Origin: Kriegella sp963975415
GTDB taxonomy: Bacteria > Bacteroidota > Bacteroidia > Flavobacteriales > Flavobacteriaceae
NCBI RefSeq assembly: GCF_963975415.1
Contig: NZ_CAXBGN010000002.1
Coordinates: 62,001-126,000 of the forward strand
DNA: 64,000 bases
Direction: 5' to 3'
Shown one piece after another: positions 9,961-19,900 of this stretch. Position numbers and translations under genes: made by a program. How positions within the stretch are numbered: the stretch's first letter is position 1; each line of letters opens with the position of its first letter. Under the pieces are notes generated by a model. The model ran no database searches. It saw nothing but the letters and a program-made list of their open reading frames with translations, and had not been told where the DNA came from.

Positions 9961-10971
9961 ATGGAATACAGAAAATTAGGAGAAACAGATTTAACGGTTT
10001 CGGCAATAACTTTTGGCGCATGGGCTGCAGGTGGTTGGATGTGGGGTGGAAATGACACCAACGATGCTATCAAAGCCATTCGTAAAGCGTATGACCAAGG
10101 CGTAACCTCAATTGACACAGCCCCCATTTATGGGCAGGGTACGAGCGAAGAAGTGGTCGGTGAAGCAATTAAGGGTTTACCGCGCGACAAAGTACAGATC
10201 CTAACAAAATTTGGTTTGCGATGGGATTTGGCCAAGGGAAATTTCAAATTCAACAGTGAAGATAACGATGGTAATAAAATAGATATTTACCAGTATGCCG
10301 GAAGGGATAGCATAAAAAAAGAGGTTGAAGACAGCCTCAAAAGACTCGGCACCGACTATATTGACCTCTATCAGATTCACTGGCCGGATACGACCACGCC
10401 CATTCAGGAAACCTTCGAGACGGTCGCCGAACTAATCAAAGAAGGAAAAGTGCGCTATGCAGGGGTCTGTAATTATAGTGTAGCTCAAATGAAAAAAGCC
10501 GAAAAATATGTCAAATTGGCTTCGAACCAAGTACCGTTCAGTATGGTCGACAACGGAATAGAAGAGGAAATTGTTCCGCACTGTATCGCTAACAATAAGT
10601 CAATTTTAGCCTATAGCCCATTGCAACGAGGACTGCTAACCGGAAAAATGAAAACTGGCCAGCAGTTCGAGGAAGGGGATCATCGTGCAAGCAATCCTTT
10701 TTTTACCGATGAAAGCATCTCCAAAACCAATGCGTTTCTTGACAAAATAAAACCGCTTGCCGAAGAAAAGGGAGCAACTCTGGCACAGCTAGTCTTAAAA
10801 TGGACAATTGAACGCCCCGGAATCACCATTGCCCTTGCAGGAGCCCGAAATGCGGAACAATCGGTTCAGAATGCCGCAGCTGCAGATTTAAATCTTACAT
10901 CCGAAGAAATTGCTTTCATCAATGATGAACTTGAAAAAATAAATAAGAAGCTACCCGAGAAAAACCACTAA
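9961..10971 (+). CDS. Aldo/keto reductase
   Basis: A 336-aa cytoplasmic NADPH-dependent oxidoreductase of the AKR superfamily with a TIM-barrel fold. The catalytic tetrad is visible: Asp and Tyr in DTAPIYGQG, Lys in ILTKFG and His in YQIHWPD. The C-terminal ALAGARNAEQ segment is the nucleotide-binding region. It starts 4 bp after the propeller gene, indicating co-transcription, and a strong hairpin follows the stop. The substrate is unknown, but the context suggests a sugar aldehyde or ketone. Confidence 0.93.
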   Translation: MEYRKLGETDLTVSAITFGAWAAGGWMWGGNDTNDAIKAIRKAYDQGVTSIDTAPIYGQGTSEEVVGEAIKGLPRDKVQILTKFGLRWDLAKGNFKFNSEDNDGNKIDIYQYAGRDSIKKEVEDSLKRLGTDYIDLYQIHWPDTTTPIQETFETVAELIKEGKVRYAGVCNYSVAQMKKAEKYVKLASNQVPFSMVDNGIEEEIVPHCIANNKSILAYSPLQRGLLTGKMKTGQQFEEGDHRASNPFFTDESISKTNAFLDKIKPLAEEKGATLAQLVLKWTIERPGITIALAGARNAEQSVQNAAAADLNLTSEEIAFINDELEKINKKLPEKNH

Positions 10972-10978
10972 AGGTTTC

Positions 10979-11027
10979 AAACTTTGCGCGAAAGGGCTGC
11001 CAGAGGCAGCCCTTTCGCGCAAAGTTT
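10979..11027 (+). terminator. 23-bp perfect hairpin, probable transcription terminator
   Basis: Left arm 10979-11001 and right arm 11005-11027 are perfectly complementary over 23 bp around a 3-nt loop (aga). The inner part, AAAGGGCTGCC/GGCAGCCCTTT, resembles common flavobacterial terminators. The stem starts 7 bp after the aldo/keto reductase stop. There is no clear downstream T-run, and the stem is longer than most terminators. Confidence 0.7.
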
Positions 11028-11159
11028 GTCCGCTGGCTTCATCAAAAAGTGATAGGAGTTATTAAGCCCCACTTTTTAGCAATCAGTTCTTCTTGACACA
11101 TCCTTTACGGTATTGTGAAAGCCTGTATTTCAACAAATCAATACTTTCCAACAAATAGC

Positions 11160-11192
11160 TTGATCAAAATCCTTTTTCATGTCTTAATTTTG
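11160..11192 (+). promoter_or_regulatory. Putative Bacteroidota promoter for the MscS gene
   Basis: TTG at 11160-11162 and TAATTTTG (TAnnTTTG match) at 11185-11192 are separated by 22 bp, inside the usual 17-23 range. Transcription would begin around 11197-11200, which places the ATG at 11195 outside the transcript and favours a later start. Confidence 0.5.
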
Positions 11193-11221
11193 CCATGGCA
11201 AATACTAAAATGCACCTTATT

Positions 11222-12475
11222 ATGAAAAATGGTTTGCACCGCTTTCTTTATGACTATTTGTTGAAGACTGGGATAAGCGAAGATTTTGCCGCTTATCTCA
11301 ATACACTACTTTTACTTGTCGGGGCTTTGATTCTAGCAGGAGTGCTCGATTATATTGTTTGGAAAGTGCTTCGGTCCGTATCGGTACGATTGGCCAGAAA
11401 ATCGAAGAATAATTTCGACAACTTTCTAGTAGCCAATAAAGTACCAAGGTATCTAGCCCATATTCTTCCATTTTTGGTATTGTTTGAGCTTGTTCCCATT
11501 GCTTTTTCAGACTTCGATTTTGGCGAGCGCATCGTACTTAAGTTACTTCATATTTTATTTGTGGTTCTGACGCTTTTTGTGGTCAAAAGCATTTTTAGAA
11601 GTATCAACGATTACCTTAAGACTCGCCCGAGGTTTAAAGACAAACCCATGGACAGCTATATTCAAGTATTTATGATTTTTGCTTGGATTTTTGGCATGTT
11701 GACAATTTTCGCCATTGTAACCGATACGACCATCTGGAGGTTTTTCACTGCACTTGGTGCCGCATCCGCCATTATATTATTGATATTCAAAGATTCCATT
11801 CTCGGATTGGTAGCCAGCATTCAGGTCAGTATCAATGATATGGTTCGTATCGGTGATTGGATAACTTTCGACAAATACGGGGCCGACGGCGATGTTAGCG
11901 AGATAACCTTGGCAACGGTAAAAGTGCAGAATTTTGATAAGACCATAACTACCATTCCTACCTATGCCTTGATTTCCGATTCATTTCAAAACTGGCGGGG
12001 CATGCAAGAGTCAGGGGGAAGGCGTATTAAAAGGGCGCTGATTATTAGCCAAAAAAGCATACGGTTTTTAAACGATGAGGATATCGAATCATTAAAAAAA
12101 ATTCAGCGTATTACACCGTATATCATCACCAGAAGTGAAAATATAACCAGTTACAATAATGAAAACGGAATAGATAAGAATTTGCTAATAAATGGTCGTA
12201 ACCTCACCAATATTGGGGTGTTTCGAAAATATGTGGAAACTTACCTAGAAAACCATTCTGCCATTAACAAAGGAATGACGTTGATGACACGGCAACTACC
12301 GCCTACGACACAGGGCGTCCCCTTGGAGATTTATGCATTTAGCGCCGATAAGCGTTGGGAGAACTATGAATATGTCATGGCCGATATTTTTGACCATCTT
12401 TTGGCGGCACTACCGTATTTTAGCCTTGAGGTTTTTGAATTGCCGGTTTCGTTGTCTACGACCACCGTAAAATAG
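11222..12475 (+). CDS. Mechanosensitive ion channel family protein (MscS)
   Basis: An inner-membrane channel thought to open under membrane tension and release solutes on osmotic downshock. About five hydrophobic helices occupy the N-terminal half. They are followed by the MscS pore/beta domain (ASAIILLIFKDSILGLVASIQVSINDMVRIGDWI) and the cytoplasmic cage region. The architecture resembles the YbdG/MscM-like clade. The start at 11222 is preferred because the promoter predicts a transcript start near 11198; an in-frame ATG at 11195 is the alternative. The gene is convergent with the MFS gene and their stop codons are directly adjacent (0 bp). Confidence 0.92.
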   Translation: MKNGLHRFLYDYLLKTGISEDFAAYLNTLLLLVGALILAGVLDYIVWKVLRSVSVRLARKSKNNFDNFLVANKVPRYLAHILPFLVLFELVPIAFSDFDFGERIVLKLLHILFVVLTLFVVKSIFRSINDYLKTRPRFKDKPMDSYIQVFMIFAWIFGMLTIFAIVTDTTIWRFFTALGAASAIILLIFKDSILGLVASIQVSINDMVRIGDWITFDKYGADGDVSEITLATVKVQNFDKTITTIPTYALISDSFQNWRGMQESGGRRIKRALIISQKSIRFLNDEDIESLKKIQRITPYIITRSENITSYNNENGIDKNLLINGRNLTNIGVFRKYVETYLENHSAINKGMTLMTRQLPPTTQGVPLEIYAFSADKRWENYEYVMADIFDHLLAALPYFSLEVFELPVSLSTTTVK

Positions 12476-13669
12476 TTATACCTTGCCGTGCTTTCCAGCC
12501 CCCAACCCCATGTAGAGTTTCAAAAATGCAATAATAAAAAGAAAGACCAGTGAATACGCCCAACTTCCGGTAAAGTCAAAAATACTACCAAAAATTAGGG
12601 GTCCTGTTGCCGCAATAATATAACCGATAGATTGTGCCATTCCTGACAGTTCAGTGGCAGTGTCCGCATCTTGGGACCTAAGCACAATAAAGAGAAGCGC
12701 CAACCCAAACGTTCCCCCTAACACCAGGCCAATAAGTGATACCCATAACGGAACCCAGCCAATTTGTGGAAATAAGAGTCCAGCCAAACCTATAATCTCT
12801 ATTATAACCAAAAACAAAACGACGGCCCGTTGGTCTCTTTGTCTTCCTGCAAAAATAGGAATGGTCAAAGACCCTAAAATACCCGTTGCCTGTGATAGGG
12901 AAAGCATCCAGCCTGAGAATTCGGCATCGAACCCCCGACTCTGTAAAATAGCCGGAAGCCATGCCAATACGACGTAGAATGTCAAAGACTGTAATCCCAT
13001 AAAGAGCGCGACATTCCATGCCAATCTCGATTGACCAAGGGTCTTCATAGCCTCAAGATAGTTGCGTTTTTGATTGGCTTTTTTTAACCTGCTGAGCTGA
13101 GGCAACCAGATCATCAATGCAACGGTGGCAACAATTGCCCATACCCCAAGGGAAAAGCGCCAACCTAATTTATACTCATGTGCCAAGGGAACGCTAATAC
13201 CAGCGGCCAAGGAAGCCCCAGCGGCCATAAGGCTGGAGTACAAACTTGTTACCAAGCCCGAATTCGCAGCAAAATTGCGTTTGGTCAGACTGGGCAATAG
13301 TACGTTCCCAAAGGCAATCGCAATACCAAACAAAAGTGTCCCTAAATATAGCATATACACCCCCCCCAACGAACGAATTACAATACCCGTTACCAACAAA
13401 AGCATTGCTCCGAACAACGTGCCACCAATACCGAACCTACGGGTGAACAAAGGCGTTAAAGTTGAAAAAACACCAAACGCCATAAGGGGCAAGGTGGTCA
13501 AAAGGCCTAACATAGCGTTTGAAAGACCGGTTGCTTCCCGAATATCACTGATCAACGGTCCAACACCGGCCAGTGCAGGTCGCAAATTGAATGCTATACA
13601 TAGTATTCCTGCAAGTAATAAAACATTGATGGAACGTTGACCTTTGTTTCCTGATTTTGATTTGGGCAT
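12476..13669 (-). CDS. CynX/NimT-type MFS transporter
   Basis: A 397-aa integral membrane protein with about 12 hydrophobic segments. The N-terminal FNLRPALAGVGPLISDIREATGLS segment is characteristic of the CynX/NimT branch of the major facilitator superfamily (cyanate or nitroimidazole-type exporters in named members; most are of unknown specificity). No cyanase or other cyanate gene is nearby. It is a single gene on the minus strand, converging directly onto the MscS gene. Confidence 0.9.
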   Translation of the reverse strand: MPKSKSGNKGQRSINVLLLAGILCIAFNLRPALAGVGPLISDIREATGLSNAMLGLLTTLPLMAFGVFSTLTPLFTRRFGIGGTLFGAMLLLVTGIVIRSLGGVYMLYLGTLLFGIAIAFGNVLLPSLTKRNFAANSGLVTSLYSSLMAAGASLAAGISVPLAHEYKLGWRFSLGVWAIVATVALMIWLPQLSRLKKANQKRNYLEAMKTLGQSRLAWNVALFMGLQSLTFYVVLAWLPAILQSRGFDAEFSGWMLSLSQATGILGSLTIPIFAGRQRDQRAVVLFLVIIEIIGLAGLLFPQIGWVPLWVSLIGLVLGGTFGLALLFIVLRSQDADTATELSGMAQSIGYIIAATGPLIFGSIFDFTGSWAYSLVFLFIIAFLKLYMGLGAGKHGKV

Positions 13670-13890
13670 AACGATTCGCCGTTTTGAACATTTCCACTAA
13701 AGAACAACGAAAGTAAACAAAGCCAGACAAGAAATGGTCTTAATCATTAATTGGGGGAGAACCTTTTTTTAGGGCTGCCCGGAAATATGTTTAATTTATC
13801 GAACACCTAAAAACGCTGACAACCACTTTAAAGCTCCTCTAAAACCAGGAGACAACTTCCTAAGAAAAAATAGTAACTTTAAACTTGTTC

Positions 13891-14973
13891 ATGAAGAAGC
13901 AGCCAATACCATATAAATCAGTATTACAGGAACGCACAGCAATGTTTCTTCAGTTCCCGACCCTATTTTTGATTTTTTTAATTTCCGCTTTTCCCTCTCT
14001 GGCAAGAGCACAGGTTATAACGGTAAATGGAGCTATCCCCCCTGAAGAAATAGGTCTTGTCCTTATCCATGAACATATAATGGTCGATTGGATCGGAGCG
14101 GATAGCACGGGCTACCATCGTTGGAACAAGGATACCATAGTAGAACGTGCATTGCCTTATCTGAAGGCGCTTAAAGAACATGGCGTCACTTCCTTCTTAG
14201 ACTGTACACCTGCCTATCTCGGTCGTGACCCCTATATTTTAAAAAGATTATCTGATAGTACGGGCATCAACATACTTACCAATACCGGTTATTATGGGTC
14301 GGGAAACAACAAATACATTCCTAAAAGCATTAGAAACAACTCTCCTAAAGAAATGGCAGCGCATTGGATTGACGAGTTTCAACACGGAATCGATGGCTCG
14401 GGCATCAGGCCGGGCTTTATAAAAATGGCAGTCGAAAATAAAGAAAAGCTTTCTGAAATACACACTAATTTGATAAAGGCAGCCGCGCTTACCCATTTGG
14501 AAACCGGTATGACCATTGTTTCGCACACAGGGGAAGATGCCCCTGCCATGGCCCAAATCAAGGTATTAAAAGAAATGGGTGTATCGCCGAAAGCATTCGT
14601 CTGGACACATGCGCAAAACGGCTCGGTGGCGGGCTATCTGGAAGCAGCTGGTCAGGGCGCATGGGTTTCATTAGACAACATACATGACCGGCCCACTACT
14701 AACGCCAATGACCCCGGAAGTATTGGCTGGTATGTAAAAACACTTTCAGAGCTTAAAGCGTACGGAATATTGAACCATATCCTCATTTCACACGATGCCG
14801 GATGGTATAACGTGGGACAAAAGAACGGTGGCGATTACAGAGGCTATACCGATTTATTCGCAAAGTTAATTCCGCGACTTAAAGAAAATGGTTTTACGAA
14901 AAAAGACATCGATTTATTGCTAAGGGAGAATCCGAAAAGCGCCTATGCCATTAAAATCAGAAGATTCCTCTAG
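13891..14973 (+). CDS. Phosphotriesterase-family metal-dependent hydrolase, exported
   Basis: A TIM-barrel amidohydrolase-superfamily protein with an N-terminal signal (basic residues, then FLIFLISAFPSLARAQ), so probably periplasmic. The PTE features are in order: HEH of LIHEHIMVDW near residue 60, the carbamylated-Lys position in FIKMAVENK, His in VSHTGED, His in VWTHAQ, and Asp in ISHDAGW. Bacterial relatives are usually lactonases or esterases rather than organophosphate hydrolases. The ATG at 13891 is chosen over the in-frame TTG at 13885; an internal ATG at 13942 would leave a signal lacking basic residues. The next gene begins 40 bp downstream. Confidence 0.9.
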   Translation: MKKQPIPYKSVLQERTAMFLQFPTLFLIFLISAFPSLARAQVITVNGAIPPEEIGLVLIHEHIMVDWIGADSTGYHRWNKDTIVERALPYLKALKEHGVTSFLDCTPAYLGRDPYILKRLSDSTGINILTNTGYYGSGNNKYIPKSIRNNSPKEMAAHWIDEFQHGIDGSGIRPGFIKMAVENKEKLSEIHTNLIKAAALTHLETGMTIVSHTGEDAPAMAQIKVLKEMGVSPKAFVWTHAQNGSVAGYLEAAGQGAWVSLDNIHDRPTTNANDPGSIGWYVKTLSELKAYGILNHILISHDAGWYNVGQKNGGDYRGYTDLFAKLIPRLKENGFTKKDIDLLLRENPKSAYAIKIRRFL

Positions 14974-15013
14974 ATCAATAGGTCGTATTGTGCATTAAAA
15001 TTTACAAAAAAAC

Positions 15014-15733
15014 ATGAAAAAAGAGATTATCCTACTGTTATTGTTCACCGGTATACTGACGGCATATCAATGTACTGGACAAGAAACGGTCTCAGATTCC
15101 GAATATACTTTTAAAAAGGGGGATCCGAATGGGATTGGAAAATGGTATATGGGACGGGAAATTGCCAATGTCATGGGGTTTCAAGGTATGGAATGGCTGG
15201 ATCGCCCCGAACGGGAAGGAGAGGAAAACACCAGTAAATTGCTTCTAAATATGGATATTGATGTAGCCGATGATATTGCCGACATTGGGGCCGGATCGGG
15301 CTACCATGTATTCAAAATGTCCTCAATGGCCAGAAAGGGACTAATTTATGCCGTTGACATTCAAGATGAAATGCTAGCGGAGCTTCGCAGAAAAAAAGAA
15401 AAAGGCAAAATCAAAAATGTAACTATAGTTAAGGGAGGCGATAAAAGCATAAACCTTCCAAAGAATTCAATTGACAAAGTCCTCTTAGTAGACGTATACC
15501 ACGAGTTTGACTATCCTTTTGAAATGATAGCTTCGATTAAAAACGCCTTGCGCCCCGATGGGAAGCTCTTCTTAATCGAGTACCGCGGTGAAGACGACCA
15601 AGTACCCATCAAAAAAGTACATAAAATGACCGAAAAGCAAGCAGTTGCCGAAATGCGGGCGGGCGGCATGCACCTAGAACGTAATATTAACAACCTGCCT
15701 TGGCAACATTGTTTGGTTTTTATCAAGAAATGA
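15014..15733 (+). CDS. SAM-dependent methyltransferase-like protein with signal peptide
   Basis: A 239-aa protein. Residues 1-22 form a hydrophobic export signal (KKEIILLLLFTGILTAYQCTGQ). The remainder is a class I Rossmann methyltransferase fold: DIADIGAGSGYHVFKMS is the SAM-binding motif I near residue 92, VDIQDEML is motif II, and VLLVDVYHEF is motif IV. Export is unexpected because SAM is cytosolic. It may be anchored on the inner face, or the fold may have been reused outside. It follows the PTE-like gene by 40 bp and is probably co-transcribed with it. Confidence 0.8.
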   Translation: MKKEIILLLLFTGILTAYQCTGQETVSDSEYTFKKGDPNGIGKWYMGREIANVMGFQGMEWLDRPEREGEENTSKLLLNMDIDVADDIADIGAGSGYHVFKMSSMARKGLIYAVDIQDEMLAELRRKKEKGKIKNVTIVKGGDKSINLPKNSIDKVLLVDVYHEFDYPFEMIASIKNALRPDGKLFLIEYRGEDDQVPIKKVHKMTEKQAVAEMRAGGMHLERNINNLPWQHCLVFIKK

Positions 15734-15841
15734 TTTTCATAGCTATTTCGACAAAACGTGTAGTCAACCAATATCAAAGAACCGATTCTTAAGAGTTTTA
15801 GAAATTCTCCCACAAAAAACAGAAGAATAAAAATAAAACGA

Positions 15842-15864
15842 TACATTTGTATATGTTATACATA
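15842..15864 (+). promoter_or_regulatory. nan promoter/operator 1 (upstream of NanA-type lyase)
   Basis: TACATTTG at 15842-15849 matches the -7 consensus TAnnTTTG. Two bases later the inverted repeat TATGT-TAT-ACATA spans 15852-15864, 12 bp before the lyase start codon. The same repeat occurs at 16852 and 22715. The GT-n3-AC core fits FadR-subfamily GntR sites, so the local GntR protein is the likely ligand, blocking the transcription start. Confidence 0.75.
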
Positions 15865-15876
15865 ATACATATTTAA

Positions 15877-16794
15877 ATGAAAAATCTAGTAGCTGCCACT
15901 TATGCGCCAATGCAACACGATGGCACCCTCAATTTGAAGATAATTGGTCAATACGCTCAATTTTTAAAATCAAAAAAAGTGGCAGGCGCCTTTGTAAACG
16001 GTTCAACCGGTGATTTTGTTTCACTGAGTACAAAGGAACGTAAGCAGCTCATCGAAGCTTGGTCGAAGAACAAACCTGAAGATTTCTTTCTAACGAATCA
16101 TGTGGGTCATACTAACTTAAGGGAGGCCCAAGAATTGGCGGATCATTCAAAAGACCTGGTAGATGCCACATGTGCCCTCCCCCCATCGTATTTCAAACCC
16201 AAAACCTTAGAAAGTCTACTGTTTTATTGTAGCGAAATTGCAAAGAAGGCCGCCAATATACCTTTCTATTACTATCACATACCTGTTTTAACAGGTGCCG
16301 ATTTTCCGATGATCAATTTTTTAAAGATGGCACATCAAACAATCCCCAATTTTGCTGGAATCAAGTATTCTGATTTCAACTCAGTTGATTTCACAAAATG
16401 CCTGAACTTTGATAACGGATCTCAAAACATACTTTTTGGAGTTGACGAAAAGCTTATCAAAAGTCTTCCCCTTGGCACAAGTGGTTGGGTAGGCAGTACC
16501 TATAACCACTTGGCACCCCTCTACTATGAACTCATTTCTTCTTACCGAAATGGAGATACCGAGAAAGCCGGGCTACTCCAAGAAAAGGCAGTATTCTTCG
16601 TCGAAACTATTGACAGAATAGGCGGCTTCAATGGCGGAGGAAAGAGCTTTATGCGCTTGTTCGGTCTTAATATGGGGCCAAGCAGATACCCACATCATAC
16701 GTTAACCAAAGAACAGTTAAATACTGTGCTTCGTGCACTAGACCAGAAAGAAATGCTACCCTACCTCGGTTTACATTTCCCTATGAACTCTTAA
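15877..16794 (+). CDS. nanA: N-acetylneuraminate lyase / DHDPS-family aldolase
   Basis: A class I aldolase of the dihydrodipicolinate synthase family, 305 aa, cytoplasmic. In this context it is predicted to cleave N-acetylneuraminate to N-acetylmannosamine and pyruvate. Family markers are visible: NGSTGD near residue 42 (the carboxylate-binding GST), YYYHIP near 131 with the catalytic Tyr, and GIKYSD near 161 with the Schiff-base Lys. The neighbours (sialidase, AGE epimerase, NanM-type mutarotase and symporter) and a shared operator support the lyase call over DHDPS. It starts 12 bp after operator 1, so its leader is very short. Confidence 0.88.
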   Translation: MKNLVAATYAPMQHDGTLNLKIIGQYAQFLKSKKVAGAFVNGSTGDFVSLSTKERKQLIEAWSKNKPEDFFLTNHVGHTNLREAQELADHSKDLVDATCALPPSYFKPKTLESLLFYCSEIAKKAANIPFYYYHIPVLTGADFPMINFLKMAHQTIPNFAGIKYSDFNSVDFTKCLNFDNGSQNILFGVDEKLIKSLPLGTSGWVGSTYNHLAPLYYELISSYRNGDTEKAGLLQEKAVFFVETIDRIGGFNGGGKSFMRLFGLNMGPSRYPHHTLTKEQLNTVLRALDQKEMLPYLGLHFPMNS

Positions 16795-16840
16795 CCACAC
16801 CTAAAGAGAAAAACGTCGTTGAATGTTAAAAACTTATGTT

Positions 16841-16864
16841 TTGATTTGCATTATGTATAACATA
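16841..16864 (+). promoter_or_regulatory. nan promoter/operator 2 (upstream of susC)
   Basis: The inverted repeat TATGT-ATA-ACATA at 16852-16864 is the reverse complement of the repeat at the other two sites. Three bases upstream is TTGATTTG (16841-16848), a one-mismatch version of TAnnTTTG. The susC start lies 61 bp further on. The arrangement is the same as at sites 1 and 3. Confidence 0.7.
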
Positions 16865-16925
16865 ATACTTTTTATACTATCTTGCAGCAGATTTATTATT
16901 TAATATTAATTCAAACCAGCAGGAT

Positions 16926-19900
16926 ATGAAATTATCTGAAAAAAACTACAGGGTTGATAAACGTCCTCCGAATGCAGGATTGCGTATCAACATTATACAA
17001 AGAACAGCTACGCTCTTATTCGTATTCTCAGTGTTCTTTTTTAGCCAAAATACATTCTCCCAAGAGCAACAAATTACAGGTACGGTGGCAGATGCTCAAG
17101 GAGTACCCTTGTCCGGGGCTAGTATTGTCATCAAAGGCACAACAACGGGCACACAAACCGATTTTGATGGTAATTACTCAATAATCAGCCGTATCGGCGA
17201 TGTTTTACTATTCAGCTATCTGGGCTTCAACACACAGGAACATACTGTTTCCGATGAAACCAATATCAATATCATTCTGGTTGAAAATACGGCTATGCTT
17301 GACGAAGTTGTGGTTACAGGCTACGGCACACAGACCAGAGCCACATTGACAACATCTGTTTCCAAACTAGATACCCAAATATTAGAGAGCTCCACAAGAG
17401 CTAATGCGGCTACCGCATTACAGGGCACGATAGCCGGGCTACGGGTAACCAATACAACTGGGCAGCCGGGAGCAACACCGCAAATCGTTTTAAGAGGAGG
17501 GACCAATTTCGATGGAACCGGATCACCATTAATCCTAGTTGACGGCATCCCTAGCTCTTTTTACGCCTTAAACGCCGACGATATCGAATCTATTGAGGTA
17601 CTAAAGGATGCGGCCGCAACTGCTATTTACGGTGCCAGATCCGCCAATGGAGTTATTCTGGTAACGACCAAATCAGGTAAAGTCGGCAAAACCTCTATTA
17701 ACTATAGGTATAAATATAGCATGAATGAGGAAAGAAACGACCAACAATATCTCGGTGCCGCCGATTTCATAAACTACAATAGGCAATCTATTGCTTGGTA
17801 CAGGGAGGCCATCAACAATCCCACCTCTTTTGGTGCCTTTTTAGACGGGGCCAACAGCATGGGCACTGGGGGAAACACTACAGACTCCCCCTTTACCACG
17901 CAACTTTTGACCCCCGAAAATAATTACCTATTGAACCAGCCCGGTTGGAACTCCATTCTTGACATCCTAGACCCCGGGCAAACCATTCTGTTCTACGATA
18001 ATCAAACCGTAGGCGATCGCATTTATCAAAATAGTGTCTCAAAAGATCACTATTTATCCTTCGATGGGGGCAATGAGAAAGGCACCTATTATTTAGGCCT
18101 TGGTCTTTTAGATAATGACGGATTAATCTTAGGTTCCGGATTTAAAAGGTACTCCGGTAAATTTTCAGGATCATATAGCATATCGAAAAAGATAAAGGTA
18201 AATTCCAACATCCTTTACTCCCATTCTAACTTAAGTCTTAGTCCTTTAGGTGGTGATGACACCGTATTTAGAAGATTTCAAAGTCAAGCACCTACATCTA
18301 GAACCTATGACAACAATGCCGATGGCACTTTTTCAACCATTTATGCTGTTGGACAAAACCAAGGTTTTGGTAACCCTCTATATTATCAGGATAAATTCAT
18401 CAGAAAAAATTTAGAGCAACGTCTATCGGCTTCCGTGGGTATCGACTGGAATATTATAGAAAATCTGATACTCTCTGCCAATGGAAGTCATTTTGCGATA
18501 AACAACCATAATGAAAGTTTCGACAGGGCCTATCGAGTAGGTAGTACTTCGGGTCCATTGCGCACCGCTCGTGAAGCTTCCGTAGGTTTGGAAAGAACTT
18601 TAAGAAACCAATTGACAGGTACCCTAAATTACACCAAAACTTTTGGTGACCACAATTTCAACGCCTTGATCGGCGCCGAGTACTTTAAGGATAATTATTA
18701 CGAAACTTTTGCCGGAACAAGAAATTCACCCACAGATTTAATCGAAACCCTAAATGCAGGAGCAGAAGCCAGTGGCATCCCCTCTAGTTTTGAAACGGAA
18801 TATGTTATTAGCTCCGCTTTCGGCAGGCTGCTCTATGACTACGACAATAGATATCTGCTCGGTTTTACCTTTAGAAATGATGGCTCATCTAGACTTGGAA
18901 ACAATAAATTCGACTTTTTCCCCGGTGTATCCTTCGGTTGGAACCTGCATAACGAGAGTTTCTTTATTGATTCTCCTATTAATAAAATCATTTCCAGGGT
19001 AAAACCAAGAATTAGCTATGGTGTTAACGGCAATCAAGGTGTTTTGAGTAACTATGGTGTCTTCGGCGCCTATGGAAGTCAGGGAGTGTACAACGGTCAG
19101 ACCGGTTATGCCAACTCAGCCTTACCTACTTTAGATCTTCAATGGGAAAAGTCAACGACATTCAATGCAGGTCTAGACATTTCTTTCTTTAGTGAGCGAC
19201 TGACGTTTATAACAGACGTATATTCTAGAGACATAAAAGATAAACTAGCTAACCTCACACTACCCTTTTACACGGGCTTTGGCAGCATATTGACCAATAA
19301 CGGGACTATCAGGAACAAAGGTTTTGAACTTCAAGTCAATGGAGATATTATTAGAAATGAAAATCTCTCTTGGAATGTAGGAGCAACCATCACCTCCAAT
19401 AAAAACTATGTCACCAAACTTCCTGAGAATGCCAACGACTTAAATCGACAAGACGGACAATTGATCTGGAATTCAAAAACGGGACAGGAAGAATGGGTTG
19501 GAGGTTTACAAGAAGGGCAACGAGTTGGCAACGATCTTGTTATCGCTTATGAACAAGACCATATTTATGTCAATCAAACAGAGGCCGATGCCGATAACAA
19601 TATTCAGGACGACTTCTTACCTGGAGACAAATTCAAACACTTCGCAGGAGATGTCAAATGGGTAGACCAGAATAACGATGGAATCATCAATAGCCTTGAC
19701 AGAAAGGTCATTGGCCGTACCACACCTGATTTTCTTGGAGGCCTAACGACGAGTTTAAAATACAAGAACCTTAATCTATTCGTTAAAACAGATTTTGCCA
19801 CAGGACATTTGATTTGGAACCATATTAGAAATAAGGGATACGCACAAACGCAAGGAAATCTGAATCAACCCACAGAAGTTCTAGATTCTTGGACTCCTAA

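Noticed and set aside
15877..16794. Dihydrodipicolinate synthase (lysine pathway)
   Set aside because: Same fold, but the operator, sialidase, epimerase and symporter neighbours favour N-acetylneuraminate lyase.
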